Shown piece after piece: positions 22,854 through 35,400 of a DNA stretch of 64,000 nucleotides. The stretch comes from Coptis chinensis (lineage: Eukaryota > Streptophyta > Magnoliopsida > Ranunculales > Ranunculaceae), in the NCBI GenBank assembly GCA_015680905.1, contig CM027379.1:95035001-95099000 (forward strand), given 5' to 3'. Position 1 is the first letter of the stretch. Each line of letters opens with the position of its first letter. The notes under the pieces were generated by a model. It was not told where the DNA came from, ran no database searches, and was given only the letters and a program-made list of their open reading frames with translations. Position numbers and translations under genes: made by a program.

Positions 22854-24855
22854 CTAAGTGAAAGATGAGTGAATCAGAAATATGGAAATCAAGCAGCCAA
22901 ATGTTCAACTAACACTCTTAACAGACAAACTAGAGTTATATGGATATAAATTTTGAAAATGCGTAAAGTTTCTCACTTCACAGGTTTTCTTTTGACTATG
23001 TTTTGAGTATACATCCTGAAATGCATCTATCTTTCACTTGATAATGTCTACTCTTCTATGTACAACTATCAGAGTCTTCTTTTCTGTTTTGCCTTGTGCT
23101 AGATATATCTCGGATTGGCTGAATTTTCTTCCCCCAATTGTGTCCGCTACCATAGTTTCATAATTAAACTTTGCCGAAAGCTGCCTAACCAACCAAAATC
23201 CTTGTTATCTCTGATCTACTTCTGGCTTTATCTTTCTTTTGATCAATAAACATGGTAATCTTATGAAGCTGAACTTGCAAACTTATTTTATTTGGGGTAA
23301 TTGGTTGTCTATGTTGTACATGGCCAACTCATCTCAATTTGAGGTCACCTATTGCCTATTGGGACAAGAACAGTGCATTTGATTCATACAACTACTGTGC
23401 TAAATTAAGACAAATAATACTGAGTGTTTTATTGTAACACTGTAAGAAAGTCAAGTACATTTTGAAAATCAACTGAATGAAGTACATATAACAAGAAAAG
23501 GTAGGAGAGAGATGGATTCAAATTATTTAGTATTCCTAATATGTGATGTAAATTAGATGCTATTATTAACTGAATTAACTAGATCATAATTCTACTTTGT
23601 TGTGCTGCATTATATATATGGGTGATTTTCAACTTACATCCTCGTGATTGCAACTTAGTATACATCATAACGTTATCAGTGTGAAAAATTAATACTTAAT
23701 AGTCATAGAAGCATTGTTTGTGTATATCATTCATGACTTTTTTTAATAAAATATTGTGTAAATCATTCATGAATCATGACTTAATACCTCATTATCAGTC
23801 CGTTCACTCCGTTGTAAGCATTCAGTCCCTGCTGTTAAATATTTGGTTCAATGGTTTCCACATATAATAAGGTAACAATGTCAACCAGTCTGTAAAGTAG
23901 ATGCATATAGCGAAATGGCTGCTGCTCCAATTCCTTTTCCTCTTTTTAGTTACTTTTTTATGTGTAAGAGATGTTGGGATCCAACCTATTATCTTTCCAT
24001 TTTCTAAGCTAAGTATAACGATATCAACTGACAATTTCAGAAAATTTTAGGTAAAAGTGATAGAAAATAATATATATGAAAAGCTTATCCCAGCAACAAC
24101 ACACATCTTCTCTAACTTTTGGACTACATCATCCATATCAAAGTCACAGTTTCCACCAAATTCTTCAGTGATCTAGGTAGAAAAACATGTATACAACACG
24201 TACATTGAGTTGGGAGCACGTACATTTCCTGTGTTTGATTGGTACTTGATTGGGTACTGCGAAGCTTTGAAAGACAGTAATGGGGTGGGGTCAAATCGAG
24301 ATTTGTGAGGAGTGGGGAAATCGAGTTTTGGCTATACCATAATGTTGGGTTTTTGTTAGGGGGCTAAAACTGAGCGGTTTCGGTGGGGTTTGGTTGTTGG
24401 TTGAGTGTTGTCACTATAGCTCAGGTGGTCCTTAATGGCATCAAGCCAGCTCTCTTTCGAGTGATGGAATTGGGTTTTAGTGATGGAATTCGCGTTTTTT
24501 GGTTTTTTGGTTTCTGAAATTTCAAAATTTCATGATTTTTATCAAAATTAGATCTAATGATCTCAGGATGAGATCCGAGAGACCAGAAGGGAGAAGGGTG
24601 TGAGATAAGAGTGGCAAAATAAGAGTGTCAATATAGCCTACCCTTTCTTTTTCTTAAAGCTTGGTGATATTAAGGTGGTACTGATATTGTGTGGAATAGC
24701 GGGAGTGCTGGCAGCCCAAATAACTACGTTTGATTGTTCAAGGTGATGGGAATATTGTGATTTAAGGGCCAACACTTTGGGCTACAAATACTGTTCAAAG
24801 TAGGAGAAGATAATTTACCCTGAAAAGCAAGCCTAACACTACTAAAAAAATGACA

Positions 24856-25340
24856 TATTATGACGCTTGTTTTTTATCTATCTTGACGGCTTTGTTAAAA
24901 ACCGTCAAGATAGGTGTTTTAGTAATATTTTTATGACGGCTATTGCAACATTATGTCGTGTATGACACAAGCGTCACGAAATTATAATAAATTTATGACG
25001 GCTATCGCAACATTATGTCATGTATGACACAAGCGTCAAGAAAATATAATAAATTCATGACGGCTGTTGCAACATTATGTCGTGTATGGCACAAGCGTCA
25101 AGAAAATATAATAATTTTATGATGGCTCATTTGTAATATTATGTCGTGTATGTCACAAGTGTCAAGAAAATATAATAGTATTTCTTATAACAGTCAAATT
25201 AGCAATAGAATAAACCACAAGCGTCAAGAAAATATAATAATTTTATGACGGCTGTTGTAATATTATGTCGTGTATGACACAAGTGTCAAGAAAATATAAT
25301 AGTACTTCTTACAACAGTCAAATTAGCAATAGAATAAACC
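24856..25340. repeat. CACTA left subterminal repeats, 62 bp period
   Basis: Units start TTATGACGGCT at about 24931, 24993, 25055 and 25117, exactly 62 bp apart, with further partial units near 25246. Each has GCAACATTATGTCGTGTATG, ACACAAGCGTCAAG and AAAATATAATAA. In En/Spm elements, subterminal arrays of this type bind the element's own regulatory protein; that role here is by analogy. Confidence 0.88.
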
Positions 25341-26802
25341 GTCAACCTTCTCACAGTTTTTTGGGCACTAGATTTGGTCCATTTTCCTTTCAATTAAACC
25401 GTCAACAACTTAACCGAAAAAAGGAATACCAAAATCAATGGACTCCTTAGTAAGAATTGAACCGTCAATATACTCCTCACTTATGGAAACAGCTTTATCA
25501 AAAAAAAAACTTATCGAATAAAAAAAAATCTTATCGAAACAGCAATAATGAGAAATTCCCCTCGCGATGAAAATTTTCCCACTCACCCCAATTACTTTTC
25601 CCTCTAGCCGGATATTAAGGGATTGATGTTAGGGTTACCCCTATATATCCTTCTTCCCCTTCCATTGCAAACCCTAACAATTACACCATTTTTTTTTCTT
25701 CATCTCATTGGTCTCTTGCACACTCACTTCTTCACTGCTGCGCTTAAACTTGTTTGAGCTAGAAGGAATCAGTCTGATTACTACTACAACAAAGGTTTCT
25801 GAAATCTTAAAGCAAGTATTTTTTTTGTTTATCTCTTTTTTCTTATTTAAATTGTTTGTAGAAATATTTGTTATTGCATTTGAATTTTTTGTTTTCAATG
25901 AGAACCTCGGTCGAGGCTATTAACACTTGTTATTTCAACATAGCCATGAGCACTTATTTTTGTAATTTCATCCCACCTCTTTTCCGATCATAATTCAAAC
26001 AATGACTCATGGCCGTTGTTTATGCATGTTCCGTGGTAATCTTGGTTGTTGTTTATTGTGACAAGACATTTTTTTTTTTTTTTTGTTTACTTCTTTGTTT
26101 TTCCATTTCATATTGAAAATTTCAACAAAACTAATCCTGTATCCAGTTTTAGGTACAAATAAGCCCCAATAGAACTAAGATAGAAGAAAACCCACCTTTC
26201 CTTATTGGACTCCTTCCTTTACCAATGACACAAGGCACTAAAAAGTACTTCTATATTTATTTTGTATGGCATTAGGTATTTCTTGGTCAAGCACCTGAAA
26301 GTAATGTTAATTATTAGTATATGTCAAAGTACTCTACAAGGAAAAAATAAAACATACAAAAAATGTGAAGTATTCGATCAGCAAGCCTACACTGCCTAAT
26401 AGGTATATTTGCTATTATATATGTTAGATTGTCATATGCATGGTGACCAGAAAGTAGGTAATCTAGGTAAGATTCATCCATTAATTGTTGCTTCACGCAT
26501 GAACTAGGAACCAGTAAACTGTGAGTATTATTACAAGTGTTGTTTTACTCTGCATGCATACATGAATAATTACCCTACAAATTGACATATTATATGAAAC
26601 GTTGTAGATAATTTTTTTTAGAGTATGTAAATATAGAAAATGGCCATGTGTGTGCCACATGTCAATACAGTTACAACAACAGAAGGAAACTTTTTCAAGC
26701 AAGTTTGTTAGATAATATTGTTAATTTTATATATTCTAAAAAAAAATGATTAGTTTTTACACATTACAAATGTAGTGACAACTAACTAACTAATTACCAT
26801 AC

Positions 26803-27456
26803 CTTGCATAGTGAGATGAAGAGATGATCATGAACACTATTTGAACTCCCAAGGCCAATATCAGGTTTGTCATCTCCAAAGAATTCTTTAAGAGCCTTGT
26901 GTTTTACAAGCAACCCCGGCCCATCAACAAAACTAATGAAGTACATACCCTCCATAATTCTGTAATTCAGTACCTATAACAACATTGACGTTCAAGTAGT
27001 CTTTGAGAAACCCTTCAACCATCACCTTTGGAACACTAGTAAATACAACCTTCCTCCCTGTTGATGCTAACACTTCATAGGCCTGAAGATTAAGATTCTC
27101 AAGATAAAACTTAGGCAAAACAGCCCTGCCAACACTGTCCATATACTTCAACTTAAGTCCACAAAATGTTATGAACACCATGACCCTCAATCTAATCTCA
27201 TGATTCATAGCCAACAGAAACGGGTATGATAGAAGTAACATAAAGGCTCTAATAATGCTACCACCTTCAAAAGCAAGCAACATGAAGTAAGGAATTGAAA
27301 CAAAGATTGAGACCTTAATAAGGCACCATATATATCACAAACCAATGTTTGTGATTCTCTACCTTCCAAACAGCACTTGGTAACACTAGCTAGGAAACAA
27401 AGAAGAATGTTGTGATGATGATTTAATGACAGATTGGTTTTTAAAGTAATAACCAT
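26803..27456 (-). pseudogene. Captured GPAT exon 1 (glycerol-3-phosphate acyltransferase)
   Basis: On the minus strand the sequence matches the N-terminal, HAD-like half of plant endoplasmic-reticulum glycerol-3-phosphate acyltransferases (the cutin/suberin GPAT family). It reads CCLEGRESQTLVCDIYGALL, then after a frameshift near 27290 AFEGGSIIRAFMLLLSYPFL, ITFCGLKLKYMDSVGRAVLP, KFYLENLNLQAYEVLASTG and RKVVFTSVPKVMVEGFLKDY. After another shift near 26940 it gives VDGPGLLVKHKALKEFFGDD and KPDIGLGSSNSVHDHLFISL, ending in CK with a GTATGG donor at the natural first-exon border. The second exon with the acyltransferase NHxxxxD motif is absent. It lies inside the CACTA element, antisense to the transposase. 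Confidence 0.85.
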
Positions 27457-28560
27457 AGTTTGTGATTTTCCTTGATGCTCTATAACACGAGTTAGATAAA
27501 AGTTGATACAAGAGCCATTCAACAAGCTTTAGAAGAACAATAGATAACACCATGTTTGTATGAACCGAGAGAGTACAAATGAAGTGTTATGTGTGAAGAT
27601 GAATAGATAGTGGTGATGTTAAGAAGAGATATATAGAGAGAGTACAAATGAAGTGTACATGATGGTCTTTAGTGTGAGTGCTTTAACGTTTTGTTGTGTG
27701 TACATGCGTGTGTGTGTCCTACTTGTGTGTGTGCGTCTGTATTCGAACAAAGAACTTAACATAAAGCTTAACAACTGAAATGAATTCTAAATTACTAACT
27801 TTAACATATAAAAAGGTAAACAAAGTGTCTGCTTATTAAAAAAGTGAAAAAGAAAAGATAAAAACCATTAAAGTAGCCAAGGAAATACTGGTACACCACC
27901 TACCCTTAGTCTTTACCAAAGTATACAACAACCAAAACCTACTCAAGTAACAAATAATATACTAATTAATGGATTTTGCATGTATACAACATCCTATTTT
28001 GACTAAGGACATTACCAGCTAGGCTTGGAAACAATAAAGTCATTCTCTTGCATAAAATATTTCATGAAAAGAAAGCAGTTTAATAAAACCACATTCAACA
28101 ATTTGTTGGGTTCTGTTGTTCCCTACAGACTCACCAAGCCAAAACTGCGTATTGCTCAACTACAAGCCAAAGTAGCAATTCTTTAGACAAATTTAATAAA
28201 CCGAAATTCTAACCTTGATATATGAATACTATTCCAGCTCTAGTAAAACAGTAAGAAATCTGCACTTCTACTTCTCATAATCACATCTAATTTTTCAGCA
28301 TAACACCCATATCTACTATAATTATTATACCAACCGCAAACTACACGAAAATAGTAATTCCAAGAATTAGTAGTGAGCTTTCCATCTAAGGAAAACTGCC
28401 TTGAACCCCAACAAAGCCACATGTACAAACCAAATTCATCTAAGGTATTTCCTTTATATACTTTTGCATTTTTTATTTATTTATATTTTTAGCAAAATTG
28501 AGTGCTCTGTTTGGATGTCTTCAGGAACTTCTTGCCACGCACATACTTATTAGATACTAA

Positions 28561-31500
28561 ATGGACAAATCGTGGATGTCCAAGGATAGGTTGTCAGATG
28601 AATATATTCAAGGGGTTGCAAATTTTCTTTTATTTGCAAACCCCACAGAGAATCAGGAGACTTGTATGAGATGTCCATGTGAGCACTATGTCAATCTTTG
28701 CGAGTTAAGTCAAAAGGTGGTTGGAAATCACCTTTTCCATCACGGGATTGATAAGCAATACACAAGATGGGTATTTCATGGGAAAAAATTCTTAGTGCAA
28801 CTCCTTGTTTTGATAGACAGGATGCCTTCCTTCACGGGATGGAAACTCCAGACAATGTAGCGAGCACAAAAAACTTGCTACAAGCCGGACTTGAACAATA
28901 TCCGAGGGATCCTGGAGAGTTTGGAAAATTGCTCAATGATGCTGAGAAACCATTATATGAAGGGTGTTCCAAGTATACCAAGTTATCAATGGTGGTGAAA
29001 TTGTACAATCTAAAAGCGAAGGGTGGGTGGTCTAATAAGTCTTTTTCTGAGTATTGAAATTGTTTGGAGATGGGCTTCCTGAAGGTAATTTACTACCCTC
29101 TTCAATGGGGAAGGTGAAAAAGATGTTGTCCGTTTATGGAATGAAGTATGAAAAGATACATGCATGTCCTAATGATTGCATACTATATAGAGATGATGCT
29201 AATAAGGACCGCACTACATGTCCTACTTGTGGAGTGTCAAGGTTTAAAGAGAATAAGAATATGACTGAGACAAGCAAAGGTGTGCCCGCAAAAGTTATGT
29301 GGTACTTTCCACCCATCCCGAGGTTTAGAAAGATGTTTCAGTCTGTAAAAACTGCTGAGGATTTGACATGGCATGCCAATGAAAGAGAAGTTGATGACAA
29401 ACTTCGTCACCCAGCAGATTCCCCGGCATGGAAGTCTGTAGATGCTATGTGGCCAGAGTTTGCAGCAGATTCGAGGAATCTTCGTCTAGCCCTTTCTACA
29501 GATGGATTCAACCCACATGGTTCTTTGAGCAGTAAGTACAGTTGTTGGCCTGTTATGTTGATCACTTACAACCTTCCACCTTGGTTGTGCGTGAAAAGAA
29601 AGTTCATGATGTTAACTATGTTAATATCAAAAGCACGGCACAACCGTGAAACGATATAGATGTGTACTTGCAGCCTTTGATTGATGACTTAAAAGTTCTA
29701 TGGAATACTGGGGTTGATGTTTATGATGCTTACCGACAAGAAACCTTCACATTGAGATCTGTGTTATTATGGACAATAAATGATTTCCCCGCGTTTGGTA
29801 ATCTATCTGGTTGTTGTGTTAAAGGGTATTATGCTTGTCCTGTATGTGGTGAAAAAACACATTCGTTTAGATTAAAGCATTCTTGTAAAAATGTATACAT
29901 GGCCACCAGAAGATTCCTCCCAAAGAACCACCCATTTAGAAAACAAAGGAAGGCGTTTTATGGTAAGCAAGAGTTTGAGTTCTGACCCGAGAAGTGTTGG
30001 ATGGTGATAAAGTAAAAGCAAAGGTTAGCATGATCAAAGTCTCTTGGGGAAAAAAGTGAAAGAACACAGGTTTGAGCAAATCAAGAATGCCAAAAGGGGG
30101 AAAAAGGTCACGGGGAGGAAAATCAAGAAAGCGAGTGGGTAAAAGGAAGCGACAAGGTGTAGGAGGACAAGCAAAGAGGTCAACCACACCAAGGTCAAAA
30201 CAGGTTGATGATGGAGTCGACAAAGTTGTTAAGAAATGTTGGAAGAAGAAGTCAGTGTTTTTTTAATTGGACTACTGGGAATTTTTGCTTGTCAGACACA
30301 TTTTGGATGTCATGCACATTGAGAAGAATGTGTGTGACAGCATTATTGGTACATTGCTTAACATTCCCTCGAAAACAAAGGACACTGTTAATGGTCGTCT
30401 GGACCTTCAGGACATGGGAAAGGATGAACTAGCACCAAAGATTGGTAAAACTAGGATATTCTTACCCCCAGCTTGTTACACATTGTCTAAAGCTGAAAAA
30501 CATAGGGTTTGACAAACATTGCATGAGATGAAAGTCCCAGAAGGATACTCTTCTAATTTCAAGACACGTGTTTCAATGGAAGACTTGAAGTTACAAGGGC
30601 TGAAGTCACATGATTGCCATGTTTTGATGTAGCAATTGCTTCCAGTGGCAATACGGTCTGTCTTGCCGAAACATGTGAGGTATACAATTATTAGACTGTG
30701 CTTCTTCTTTAATGCACTTTGTGCAAAAGTAATAGGTGTGATGCAGTTGAGTAAAATTCAAAGGGATGTCGTCGTCACACTATGTTTGTTGGAGAAATAC
30801 TTTCCACCGCCGTTCTTCGACATCATGGTTCATCTCAATGTCCATCTCGTTAGAGAGGTTAAACTTTGTGGTCCAATTTTCTTCCGATGGATGTACCCAT
30901 TTGAGCGGTAAAAAAACTTTATCCCACTTTTTTGTCTTTATAATGTATGAAAAATGGAGAATCATCCTATCTTTTTGTCTTATAATGTCTTAGGTATATG
31001 AGTGTGTTGAAGGGTTATGTACGAAATCGCAATCGTCCAGAAGGTTGCATGGCTGAAAATTATATTATTGAGAGGAAGCAATTGAGTTTTGTAGTGAATT
31101 CTTATCTGATTTGGACCCAATTGGAGTTCCTGCCAACTCTAAAATCACACCTGATGATATGCTTCTGGAAGGAATCACTCCAGTGGGGGGTGTTGCCACT
31201 GCAGTTTAGAGCAAGCACATCTTTATGTCTTGCGAAACACAAGAGTTGTTAAACCTTACATTGGGTAAATTTCTTTAAGTTTTTCGTGTTGATTATTCCA
31301 TTGGCTTAGAAATTCTATAACTAATTCATTCTAAAACTTAATAGGGAGCACATGGAGTACCTAAAGAAAAAACACCCCCGTTCCTCAAAGAAACCAACTT
31401 GGTTACAAGAAGAACACATCCGTACTTTTAGTGATTGGCTGAAAGGAAGGGTAAGATAAACTATTGTTAAGTAATAATTTTTTGTGCGCCTTTGGTTACT

Positions 31501-32181
31501 AACTTTAAACATAATATAGGTTTTAAAAGCCGAAGCATCCCGAATAACAAAATCTCAAGTGTGTTAACTTGGATAGCTCAGGGACCTCGAATGCATGCAT
31601 TGAAATATGAGAGTTATGTCATCAATGGTTATCGGTTTTCCACAAAATGTCGTGATGCTTCACGAGTGAATCAAAATAGTGGTGTAAGCTTGGTGGCAGG
31701 AGCAATGCAAGTTGCAAGTGCAAAGGAGAAAAATCCAGACTTTTCCAACATGTCCTTCTATAGTGTTGTCGTTGAAATATGGCTTCTTGATTATTTTCAG
31801 TTTCACATTCCAGTGTTCAAGTGTGATTGGGTTGACAGCGAGAATGGCATAAAGACCGATGATCTGGGTTTCACACTAGTGGATCTTGGTAGAGTTGGGC
31901 ATAAATCTGATCCCTTTATCTTAGCCTCTCAAGCCAAGCAAGTCTTTTATGTTCCCGATCAACTTGATCCTAAATGGTCGATTGCTCTAACACCTCCTAA
32001 AAGATGTTATAATGTTAGCGATATTGGTAATGACGTGTTTGATGGGGATATTGGAGATAGGGTTCAGCCTGAAGTTGTGCCAAGTGTTGATTCATTTGAT
32101 GTGAATGATGAATCTCAACCAATTTTCTCACGTAAAGACTGTGAGGGAATATGGGTCGAGAATGATTCTTCTAAAACCTAG
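28561..32181 (+). pseudogene. TNP2-like CACTA transposase
   Basis: This is the cut-and-paste transposase gene of the CACTA element. In order: a transposase-associated N-terminal domain (MDKSWMSKDRLSDEYIQGV, CPCEHYVN); the TNP2 domain with MVVKLYNLKAKGGWSN, HACPNDCILYRDD, a CPTCG zinc-type pair, ALSTDGFNPHGSLSSKYSCW and LWTINDFPAFGNLSGC, CPVCGE; the block RHILDVMHIEKNVCDS; a DUF4218-like region (MLPVAIRSVLPKHVR to WMYPFER); and a DUF4216-like region with YYVINGYRF-type sequence, LLDYFQFHIPVFKCDW and LVDLGRVGHKSDPFIL. The frame changes near 28780, 29055, 29660 and 29985, and stops lie near 30510 and 30635, so it is inactive as it stands. Some shifts may be introns: GT and AG borders are visible around 30910-30995, 31260-31345 and 31451-31520. 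Confidence 0.88.
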
Positions 32182-32442
32182 TGTTTGTTTTTCCTCTCTT
32201 TATTGCAATTTTTTGGTTGTAAGACTTTTATTAAGTGTTTTTAATAATTTCAAGTGATTGAGATTTTTTTTTAAAAGTGGTTAGTCCATCTTGTATTTAT
32301 TCATTTTAATCATCTATTTACTATTGCATTCAATTTACTACTCTATATAATATGGTTTGAATGTAGATAATATGGTTTGAATGTGGATAATATGGTTTAT
32401 CTTACGTACTAATTACTACCATATGTTATTCATAGTTCAGCG

Positions 32443-35400
32443 ATGGATCCAGAAGAGGTTGTCCATTCCGAAGACGAAGAAGAACTAAGTGACACTGAAG
32501 CACTAAGTGAGAGAGGTGCGACCATAATGCATGCCTTGTCTCGTAAGTGGGATGGCATAATAATTATTGTTGAATTTAATGGAAAAGGTAAGCATATAGG
32601 TCAAAAGGTGCGCAACAAGCTTTCTGGTTGGGAAGGTGCTCTTGCGAGAGCCCTAATTCCTTTAAGTGCTTTTCAAACATGGAAAAAAGCACCTGAGGAG
32701 CTTCTAAATCTTTTGTGGGTCGGCATTCTGGTAAATATATCTTGTATAGTTCCTTTTTTTTTTTTTTGTTTCTTATCATGCTTGTTGTATCTTTTTTTTT
32801 TGTTTGTTCATTACTCAGATTAGATTCAATATAGATGTTAAGTATAGGAAGGTAGTTTTGAAATCAATTGGAGTTCGTTGGAGGACCTTCAAGAATATGC
32901 TTACGAAGAAGTTTATCTTCCCTTTTAAAGATGATCAAGATGCGTTTACAAATCCACCTAAAAAATATAAGATAAGGAAACCCGACTGGCATGCATTTGT
33001 GAAATCGAGATTAACGGGAGAGTTCCAGGTATATCATTAATTTTATTAGAATAGAATTTTCAGTAAATTGGTTGTGTTTATTCATGCGTACTTGTGAAAT
33101 ATATATACTAAGAATGCATGTAAACCATTTTTGAAAGGAGAGAAGCAAATTACAATCAAAGACGAAGGAAAATGAATAAGTATAACCACCGAATCAAGAG
33201 GCTTGGATATGCCGCCCTAGAAGATAAATTGGTAAGTACTTGCACAAATCTTTTAAATATCAATTTATATATTGAAGCGTAACATATACTCTATAAATAA
33301 TTGGACTTCCTATTTATATGTTTTATAATAGAAAGAAGAGTTGGGAGAATCTTTTGATGAGGATGATAGAGCTAATTTGTGGTTTTAGCTCGCCAAGACA
33401 AGAATGGTGGATATTATGATGATGATAATGAGGGAAGTGGCAGTAAAAAATTGTAAGTTGTTTATATCCTTTTATAGATATTTGAGTATATGTACTTATG
33501 TGTAATGTGTAGTAATATTATTAGATATAGCAAACATGTAGTAGGTTGTGTCTTTGCTATAGCAAACAAAGAGTTTTCTCGCTAGCCCCTTTAGGAAGTA
33601 AAGTTTTTCCGCACGAAGCCCTCCACCAAACCCCACTTGACCATCATCTCTGGCCGATCCTTTGTTTTTTCTGAAGTACTTGTGTTCTCCCACAGAACAC
33701 ACATCGATCATTTAATCCTAACTTCAATTCCATTCTTGTAGTTTCTTCAAGGGTTGATGACCACCATTCATCACCATCCAGCAGTAATGGCGGGAAATTC
33801 TATTTTGAAACCATGCTGCTGATTCTTGTTCCGTCTTTCATTCAACTGTCATTAACTTGCTACTTATTTCCTCAATCTCTAATCTCACTAACTGATGAGC
33901 ATAGTTAGATTTCCTAACCTTATCATTTACTTAGGTTGTGCTGCACTCTCCTTAGATTCTTTGCCATTCTCTCCCCCCTCATGAATGAAGTAGATTGATC
34001 AACAGTCCACGAGCTCCCTTCCCCTTGATTTTTTCGAGCTTGACATCTATGTTTCTTGTTGGGAGACTCCCATCCAGTTTCTGATCTTGATTTTCTGTGT
34101 CCTTGATTTTCTGGTCTTGATTTCCTGTGTCCTTGTTTTCTGATCTTGCTGTTTTCTGATGGTCAAATGGTCAAATGTTGCTATTTTCTGATCTTGCGTT
34201 TTTTTTTGGGGAACTCGTCAAATGGTCGTCCTATCAAACACATAGCATTAATACTCTTTCTTTTCCCAAAGATGCAGAGCTATTTAGGGAGTTCAAGTAC
34301 AATACTCCAAAGGTCCCTGACCTTTAAGGTTATTTCAAAGATAAACAGTATCAACAGTAAAGATATTGACTTAGTCTCCTTCTAAAAGTTAAAGCAAAAG
34401 GGCATGTTCAAAACAACAAACAAGAAAAACCTGAAGTATATCCAATCAAGTAATCCCCGCCTATTACAATATATGATCACCAAAAAGTCATCTGAAAAAA
34501 AAATGTGCAAATTCTAAAGTTGTCGCCACCACAAACCACAGCAATCCTAACAAGTTCTACCACTTGCCTCAAGCCTTGTTTGCAATGTTGTTTGATAGCC
34601 AATCCAGGCCCTCATAAAGGCCTTTTCCAGAGGTTGCACAAGTACTCGATTAATGGCTTATCTAACGATGATATATATTGGACTGATAGAGTATTAGACC
34701 CCCTTAAGTTTCTTTTATGTTCCGATTGTCACTTTAATTAAGTAAAAGTTCAACTGACGTGCAGGACCAACTAAAAAAAGAAGAGGCTAATGGGAAATTA
34801 GTAACCCAAAGGAAGATGTTCTTGAAGGCACTAGGGACTCGAACATTGTGGAAGGGTAAGAGCAGGAGGTAAGTATGTCACTCCAACAACTTACTTCAAT
34901 ATCCCGAAGAAGGGGTCGAAGGCACATAGAGCAGAGATGGAATCCAGGATCCGTAAGAAAGAATATGAGAACAAGGCGTTAAAGGAAAGAGTGAGACAGT
35001 TAGAGGCATTAGGTATTATACAAGGAATTACCACCAACATGCCAGAACTAGAGAAAGTTGCTTCCAACAGTTCTAAAAATGAGGGAAGAAAGCGAATGTC
35101 AAGCCCATTGGGTGACCAACTATCTAATGGTGCTAACAACAAGACAAATTATGAATGTCTTAACATTGAACTTGAAGCAAATGTGAGAAAGAAGTGCAAA
35201 CAGGTAAATTTTTATGCTTGTGATTATATAATGCAAATAGGTAATTATATTTAATAACTCAAACTATCCAATGCGTAGACAAAGAGTAGTGCTAAATCAA
35301 AAAGTTTAATGCAGGCAATCTCAAAACCTAAATATGGAAAGGAGCAGGTATATGTTACTTAATGTTTAAACCGTAAATGTTATTTTATGTATATAATTGT

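Larger units (their letters stand above)
21329..24639. mobile_element. MULE-like foldback element carrying host gene fragments
   Basis: The ends are long inverted repeats. The left starts GGGCTTTAGTGACACCC TTA, and the right, read in reverse, starts AGGCTATATTGACACTC TTA; both continue TTTTGCCACTCTTATCTCACACCC. The arms run for about 500-600 bp (21329 to about 21826 and about 24044 to 24639) and reach into a captured exon. A candidate imperfect target duplication is CCCTTTCGGTT (21318-21328) and CCCTTTCTTTT (24641-24651), 9 of 11 alike and of the length MULEs make. No transposase was seen, so it would be non-autonomous (Pack-MULE type). Apart from the two captured pieces listed separately, 22262-24043 shows nothing I recognise. 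Confidence 0.72.

Noticed and set aside
25674..25923. Overlapping open frames on both strands
   Set aside because: T-rich leader-type DNA of the CACTA transposase unit; no family likeness on either strand.
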